Source: Lepidonotus clava (lineage: Eukaryota > Annelida > Polychaeta > Phyllodocida > Polynoidae). From it: 64,000 bases of DNA. The notes under the pieces were generated by a model. It did not search any database, was not told the origin of the DNA, and was given only the letters and a program-made list of their open reading frames with translations. The position numbers and the translations under genes were made by a program. This document shows, piece after piece, positions 58,608 through 64,000 of this stretch (position 1 is its first letter; every line of letters starts with the position of its first letter). The stretch is taken from assembly GCA_936440205.1 (NCBI GenBank), contig OW387135.1, positions 22,298,792 to 22,362,791 on the forward strand. The letters are read 5' to 3'.

Positions 58608-59034
58608 CAATACTGTCAATGTAGAATACTATATTATGTTATTAATGTATAATAGTTATGAAATTCTACTTGCCGTTCGATATGAGCATATTTTGTAAAG
58701 TTATTAGCAAATTATGAACAGGTGATGAAATAAGGACGCATCTAATTGTGTCTTAACATGGACGATGATTATTTTTCAAAAAAGGTGTCACTGGTATGGT
58801 TTGTCAATGCTCAAATGTTCCTAAACGAATTTTATAGAACGTTTGTTTTTAAAGAGGTCGCATAGAACGTCGACACATCAACAACAGTTATTATAGTATA
58901 GTCATATATTAGTGGGATATTTTTCTTTGAATATTGGCATTGTTTTAGTAGTTATTATCTCCAATATGCGTCACTTCATAGTCTGAATCAGATTTGCAGT
59001 TTGAACAGGTGCTAAATAACATCAATATCTTTAT

Positions 59035-60570
59035 GTATTTAACAATTTTATTCAGTGCAGAAAAGTACAATATTTGGATCCAATGTAGTAAAAATAACAT
59101 CTACAATGAGAATTGAACTCGTGCTAACAACAATTGAACGATGTCAAATCTATCTTATTCATATCACCTTTGTCGCTTAAACCCAATTTATTTATACTAT
59201 CTCAAGTTTGAGCATTGTTCATTAAAACATTATACCACTGAGATGGGTTCCATCTTCCTTTTATTTCAGAGAACATTCCTGAAGTAATGACTGATGTTTG
59301 ATATGAAACCTTTCCCTTAGAAGAACACATTTACGTAGATATTCTTTAATGATAATTTACACAATTTCCATCCAAATTATTATTGTACTAGAGTGTTTTT
59401 CAGTCTAATTCTGGCCAAAATCAATTTCATTTTCTGTCCTCAATTCCGATAGGCTAAATTGGAACCATTACAAAGAATTCGAGGTATTATAAACAGCAAA
59501 CAAGGAGAACATTTATACATGTTCTTACCCTCAGTTACAAAACTTTACGTTTTTAACAATTCTATTCAGTGCAGAATAGTATAACATTTGGATCCAAAGT
59601 AGTATGAATAATTCCATCTACAACAAGAATAAAAAGTGTGCTAACAACAACTGAACGATATTAAATCCATCTTATTCATATCACCTTTGTCATTTAAACC
59701 CAATTTATTTATATTATCTCAAGTTTCAGCAATGTTCATTAAAACTTAATTATATCACTGAGATGGGTTCCATCTTCCTTTTATTTCAAAGAACATTCCT
59801 GAAGTAATGACTGACGTTTATTACCAAACCTTTCCCTTAGGACAACACATTTTTGCAGATATTCTTTAATGATAATTTATACAATTTCCATCCAAATTCT
59901 AATTGTACTAGAGTGTTTTTCAGTCTAATTCTGGCCAAAATCAATTTCATTTTCTGTCCTTAATTCCGATAGGCTAAATTGGAACCATTACAAAGAATTC
60001 GAGGTATTATAAACAGCAAACAAGGAGAACATTTATACATGTTCTTATCCTCAGTTACAAAACTTTACGTTTTTAACAATTCTATTCAGTGCAGAATAGT
60101 AAAACAATTGGATCCAAAGTAGTACGAATAATTCCATCTACAACAAGAATAAAAATTGTGCTAACAACAACTGAACGATATTAAATCCATCTTATTCATA
60201 TCACCTTTGTCATTTAAACCCAATTTATTTATATTATCGCACGTTTCAGCATTGTTCATTAAAACATAATTATATCACTGAGATTGGTTCCATCTTCCTT
60301 TTATTTCATAGAACATTCCTGAAGTAATGACTGACGTTTATTACCAAACCACTCCTTTAGGAGAACATATTTTTTCATTAATGATAATTTACACAATTTC
60401 CATCCAAATTATAATTGTACTATAGTGTTTTTTCAGTCTAATTCTGGCCAAAATCAATTTTATTTCCTGTTCTTAATTCTGATTGGTTAAATTGGAACCA
60501 TTAAAGATTTGAGGTATTATAAACAGCAAACAAGGAAAACATTCGTATAATGTTCTTATCCTCAGTAACT
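59035..60570. repeat. ~517-bp tandem repeat, three copies
   Basis: AACAAT/AACAATTCTATTCAGTGCAGAA starts at 59041, 59555 and 60075 (periods 514 and 520). Whole units align, including GAGATGGGTTCCATCTTCC, TAATTCTGGCCAAAATCAAT and AAACAGCAAACAAGGAGAAC. Copies 2 and 3 look closer to each other than to copy 1, and copy 3 has extra small losses. No ORF. Confidence 0.93.
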
Positions 60571-61590
60571 TATCCTCAGGTCATTTTACCACAAAGTAAG
60601 TACAATTAAATGTGAAAACAGTGATTGGATGTCTAGATCCCTACTACCTTCTAAACTTGGGCCAACCTCTGAACCAATGATGAGCCAATGAACTTGCAAC
60701 ATAGTCAATGTAATCAACACAGTATAGCAATGCTCGCTTGGGACGTGGTTTCAGGACAATCTACTTTTCAACCTTCACTTTGATAGCAAGCCCTAAGGGC
60801 AATATTTTTGTAACTCATTATTCTAATCGGATGAACTCTAATAAGTGTCTCATGATAAGCAAATTCTTCTGTAACAAAATGTACTTCTGTCTTGTGAAAT
60901 CACGAAATTAATGAGACAGCATTCAAAATTGATCTGATTTGCATATTTATATGATCAATAATAATTATATGGAAAATGTTCTAACGAATGTCGTTACATT
61001 TGTTTGAAACCTGCTCCTGCAACTTACAAAAGGGCCCGTGCTCTACAGCTGTGTAAAACCGAAAATGTGAAATAATAATTATAAGTGAGGTGCTATTGAG
61101 GTTAATACACATAGTCTCTTATAAAGACACCCGAAAGAGGGTTAAAATCACTGACACAACTAATGCAAGTCTCTGCATGGGCCTATACTCTACATACTAT
61201 ACATTTATAGTGTACAACTGTGTCATGTTAATACTTTTCTAAGATAATTTGGTCGTCCTTGACTGGTTTAGTCATGAACTCAATACTTTAGGTGGTAGGC
61301 AGAGGCTTCATGTATCCTTCTTTTCCAAGTAGCCAGTACGTAGTCATTATCCCTTTGCCCTATAAACAAATAAGATGAAAACTGGTATTGGTAATGTGAA
61401 ATGAAAAACAAAACATGTCTCAAAACTGATATTGTAACAGGATAGCTATTGAATTATTTAACCCAAATTATACTAAAGTGCCAATTATGATCCAAAACTC
61501 TAAATATCTTATATCTGGCACTATATATGAGGTAATAAGTCACATACAAAATTTTAGGTCTCTATCTATAGTAGAAGCTGAGATATGGGG
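60571..61590. other. Non-coding, nothing recognised
   Basis: AT-rich, with no long open frame, RNA gene or clear repeat. Confidence 0.5.
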
Positions 61591-62478
61591 CGTCCTACAT
61601 GTAGGACGCTAGCATAATCCACTACCATAATTTCCATAGTATTTAACCCTTTGCTAATGCTAAAAAGAGCCTTATTTGCAAATATATGATAACAAATAAA
61701 TCATACTATTAATTTTGAAAATAGGTATTCTAGCAATCCATTAAATGGAAAGCCACTCTTAATTATGAAATCCACTTTTGGAGGGTTTGAAAAAATTATT
61801 TCTTATTTATTTTTGGGGTAACCATGGTAACCAACAACCCAATTTATTGGTTATCTATGATAATATGCCTTTATCCGTCATTAAAGGGTTAAGGCAAAAT
61901 AAAAATTTGTTCTAAAATACAAAAAGAGCTTTAAAGTACTAAATACTGAACTTCTATGGGCATCTACTACATGCTTTGTATGCAAAATGTGTGAGTAAAT
62001 GATGACAAAACTTCAAAATAATGCTATATCATGTAGTATCCACATGGATGCAGGGCATAAAATTAAGGTAGTGGATTATGCTAACGTCCTACATGAAGGA
62101 CGGCAATAGAAAATTCTTAATATCTCTGGACATTATTATTTGATTTAAATAAAAATTAGCACGCATATGGAGCTCCATAAGGTCTATCCAAAGTTCAAAT
62201 TTTGTCCCAAAATATTTATTATATCATAGGAAGAACATACATTGATTTTTCAAATTTTCTATTGACTGTATATGTCAATTTACCTCATTGTTTGTTGCCA
62301 TGGCAACATGATATTGCGTGGGATATGTTCTTATTTGGAATGTTTTCATGGTCTATAGGTGTTGAGGTCATATATACACTAAGATTTTAGATTGTATTCA
62401 TATTTTGACTAACTTTAACAAGTAGCACAAAACCCATGGTATAGGCTTCCTACCAGTAGGACGTTAGCATAATCTGGG
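61591..62478. repeat. Three copies of a palindrome-plus-tail module, one inverted
   Basis: 61591-61608 is a perfect 18-bp palindrome, CGTCCTACATGTAGGACG, followed by CTAGCATAATCCACTACC. At 62067-62103 the same palindrome-and-tail module occurs in reverse complement with few changes. At 62448-62478 it occurs again in direct orientation as TCCTACCAGTAGGACGTTAGCATAATC. A second nested inverted pair (TTAACCCTTT near 61644, AAAGGGTTAA near 61885) lies inside. This may be a foldback or MITE. Confidence 0.75.
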
Positions 62479-63209
62479 TTAATTTGGCAGGTAGCTGGCC
62501 AAAATTGGTAGTCTAAATAGTGGTGGGTCCTAGCTATCCTTTACAAAGAGAGGCAACAACAAGATGCATGTTCTAAATCCAAGATTTTAATTATTGTTCG
62601 CAGTGCCTTTCCTTTTGTGAGATTCCTACCCACTGCCACTAACCACCAAGCAGATCTTTGTATCTGTGAGGGTCAATGTGGCTACCAGGGTGTCAGGATC
62701 ATACAGGTTCAGTGGGGGGCTGGCTTCCAATTTCATAATAAGAGTTGGTCAGTTTGTAGGAAATCAGCCCACCACTCAATTATAGGTAAAGGAAGAAGGT
62801 GTTTCTGGTCCAGGAAAAAGGGGTGGTGGGTGAGGGCACAGGGCGAGTTGCTCACTACCAAGAACCCAGCCCACCACACAGTACTATGTGATCCAGGACA
62901 TAAGGTGGTTAAGGGGCACGGGGTGCAAAGACATTGGGATAATTATAATCCCCATATCCCCATTACAATATAAATGGGCTACATTAGAAAATTAGACAAT
63001 AAGTTGTGATATATGGTTCAAATAACAGAAAAGCTTTGACTGCTTTCATAACAATACAATTTTCATTATAATTCGAATAACATTTTGTGACGTTCTGCTA
63101 CATTACGAAATATTTTGTGAGGCGAGACCTAAACAAAATAATTATTTTAACGGTTCCGCTGAGGTCACCGCGACGTAACCATGGCTCCGCCAACTTGTTG
63201 TCACGTCAC

Positions 63210-63217
63210 TATAAATA
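63210..63217 (+). promoter_or_regulatory. TATA box upstream of the zinc-knuckle ORF
   Basis: TATAAATA preceded by TTGTCACGTCAC, with CGACCTTTCATTCTTG about 25-30 bases downstream. It is followed by a short block of AACGCATT repeats (63319-63366) and the ATG at 63384. Confidence 0.5.
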
Positions 63218-63318
63218 CTGGGACCCGTAACCGACCTTTCATTCTTGTTCCAACCACCATCAAGACAACATCTCCAGCACTCTCCCTTAAGGGGTTTAGG
63301 GAGTTTTAGTACGACTAT

Positions 63319-63366
63319 TTAACGCATTTAACGCATTTTCTAATGCATTATCAACGCATTAGAGGT
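63319..63366. repeat. AACGCATT short repeats in the leader
   Basis: AACGCATT occurs three times, with a reverse-oriented AATGCATT between; CTAATGCATT and AACGCATTAG can pair. Confidence 0.7.
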
Positions 63367-63383
63367 TCCACTACGCGCCAGTC

Positions 63384-64000
63384 ATGGGCAGGAGGCAGAG
63401 AAAAAACAATCTTTGCAAGAAATGTGGAGTAAGGCATGAAGCGCCTACGGGCAAGAAATGTGAGCGTACAGATACCTTGGCAGTGTTAGTGGATTCTGAC
63501 ACTGCAGGAGAAGATGGTGGTGGGGCGAAGAGGGGTCGTAGCCGTTCTGGTACGATCCGGGGTTCATCGTCCTCGACGAGCCCAAAAGCAGTCCGGCACC
63601 AAGTCCCGATGGACAGGATGGGTCAGAGGATGACAAGGCTCAAGCGTACGGTTACCCAAATGGCTGCAACCGTTCAGCAACTGGCGGAGGCCAGGGGAAG
63701 AGCTCCAAGAGATGTCCAAGGGTCGTCCGACAACGGAAGAGGCCTGGCAGGAGGTGAAGAAGAAAACCAAGCCAAGACGTCAACAGCACCCCTCTAGACA
63801 CAAGGAGCGTTCTGCAACGAGTTCAGACCGTTCTCGGACGTCCTCTGGCAGCCCCTCCTCCTCACCTGAAGCAAGAAAAGGTAAAACAAAGAATTTTGCC
63901 CAGAAAAAGTTCTGTAACAAAGGGGAAAAAACAAAAAATGTAGAGGAAATTCTTGTAATTGGCCTTAAAACAATTGAAAAGTTAATACATGAGAAGAAAG
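63384..64000 (+). mobile_element. Probable 5' part of a retroelement ORF1/gag, runs off the window
   Basis: From the ATG at 63384 the frame encodes a basic protein starting MGRRQRKNNLCKKCGVRHEAPTGKKC, a zinc-ribbon/knuckle-like motif with two Cys pairs and a His, followed by a Ser/Arg/Gly-rich stretch and a short coiled coil (RMTRLKRTVTQMAATVQQLAEA). I associate this N-terminal motif with gag-like proteins of DIRS-type and related retroelements, from general knowledge, not a search. A TATA box and repeats lie just upstream. Coding-like sequence appears to continue to the window edge. The element's family, its length and whether it is whole cannot be judged from here. Confidence 0.5.

Noticed and set aside
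62617-62973. 118-codon open frame as a gene
   Set aside because: No known motif, no promoter or splice context, no codon-usage signal; kept out of the annotation.

Overview
The window is an AT-rich animal nuclear genome segment with GT-AG spliced genes, long introns, a nuclear tRNA gene and many repeats. The three recognisable protein families (OGFOD3, CRIP-type LIM protein, atypical dual-specificity phosphatase) are metazoan. The repeated TAGGCCTA-type octamer, a Mag/SURL-like Ty3 element and the intron-rich layout suggest a marine invertebrate, possibly a deuterostome such as an echinoderm, hemichordate or lancelet. That placement is inference and not firm.

Layout, left to right. 1-150: short minisatellite. 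240-5667 (+): last eight exons of an OGFOD3-like Fe(II)/2-oxoglutarate oxygenase; its last intron holds two MITE-like elements and a tandem array that repeats the start of the terminal exon. 5954-6511: foldback element built of short GGCCCCATGG units. 10169-23742 (+): a four-exon CRIP1-like LIM protein whose 12 kb first intron holds a young 4.6 kb Ty3/Mag-like LTR element (13902-18467) with identical 158-bp LTRs. 28760-30734 (+): a two-exon dual-specificity phosphatase with a full HCX5R site. 30735-42416: non-coding, with tandem repeats, a GATA/GACA/GATG microsatellite, a perfect 32-bp-arm hairpin and a tRNA-Ser(AGA) gene on the minus strand. 42417-55926: a 13.5 kb Ty3-type LTR element with 927-bp LTRs, gag, pol, an extra long ORF in the env position that does not look like env, an internal TATA box ahead of that ORF, and a 3.3 kb repeat-bearing 3' region. 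58023-58607 (+): a second phosphatase paralogue with Tyr in place of the signature His. 59035-60570: three tandem copies of a ~517-bp unit. 61591-62478: three related palindromic modules. 63210-64000: a TATA box and a zinc-knuckle ORF that look like the 5' part of another retroelement running off the window.

The host genes do not form an operon and share no evident pathway; the two phosphatases are local paralogues about 27 kb apart, and the large LTR element lies between them. Both LTR elements have a primer-binding site matching the 3' end of tRNA-Leu, target-site duplications and apparently identical LTRs, so both inserted recently. The strongest novelty candidate is the 13.5 kb element with its third ORF and internal promoter.
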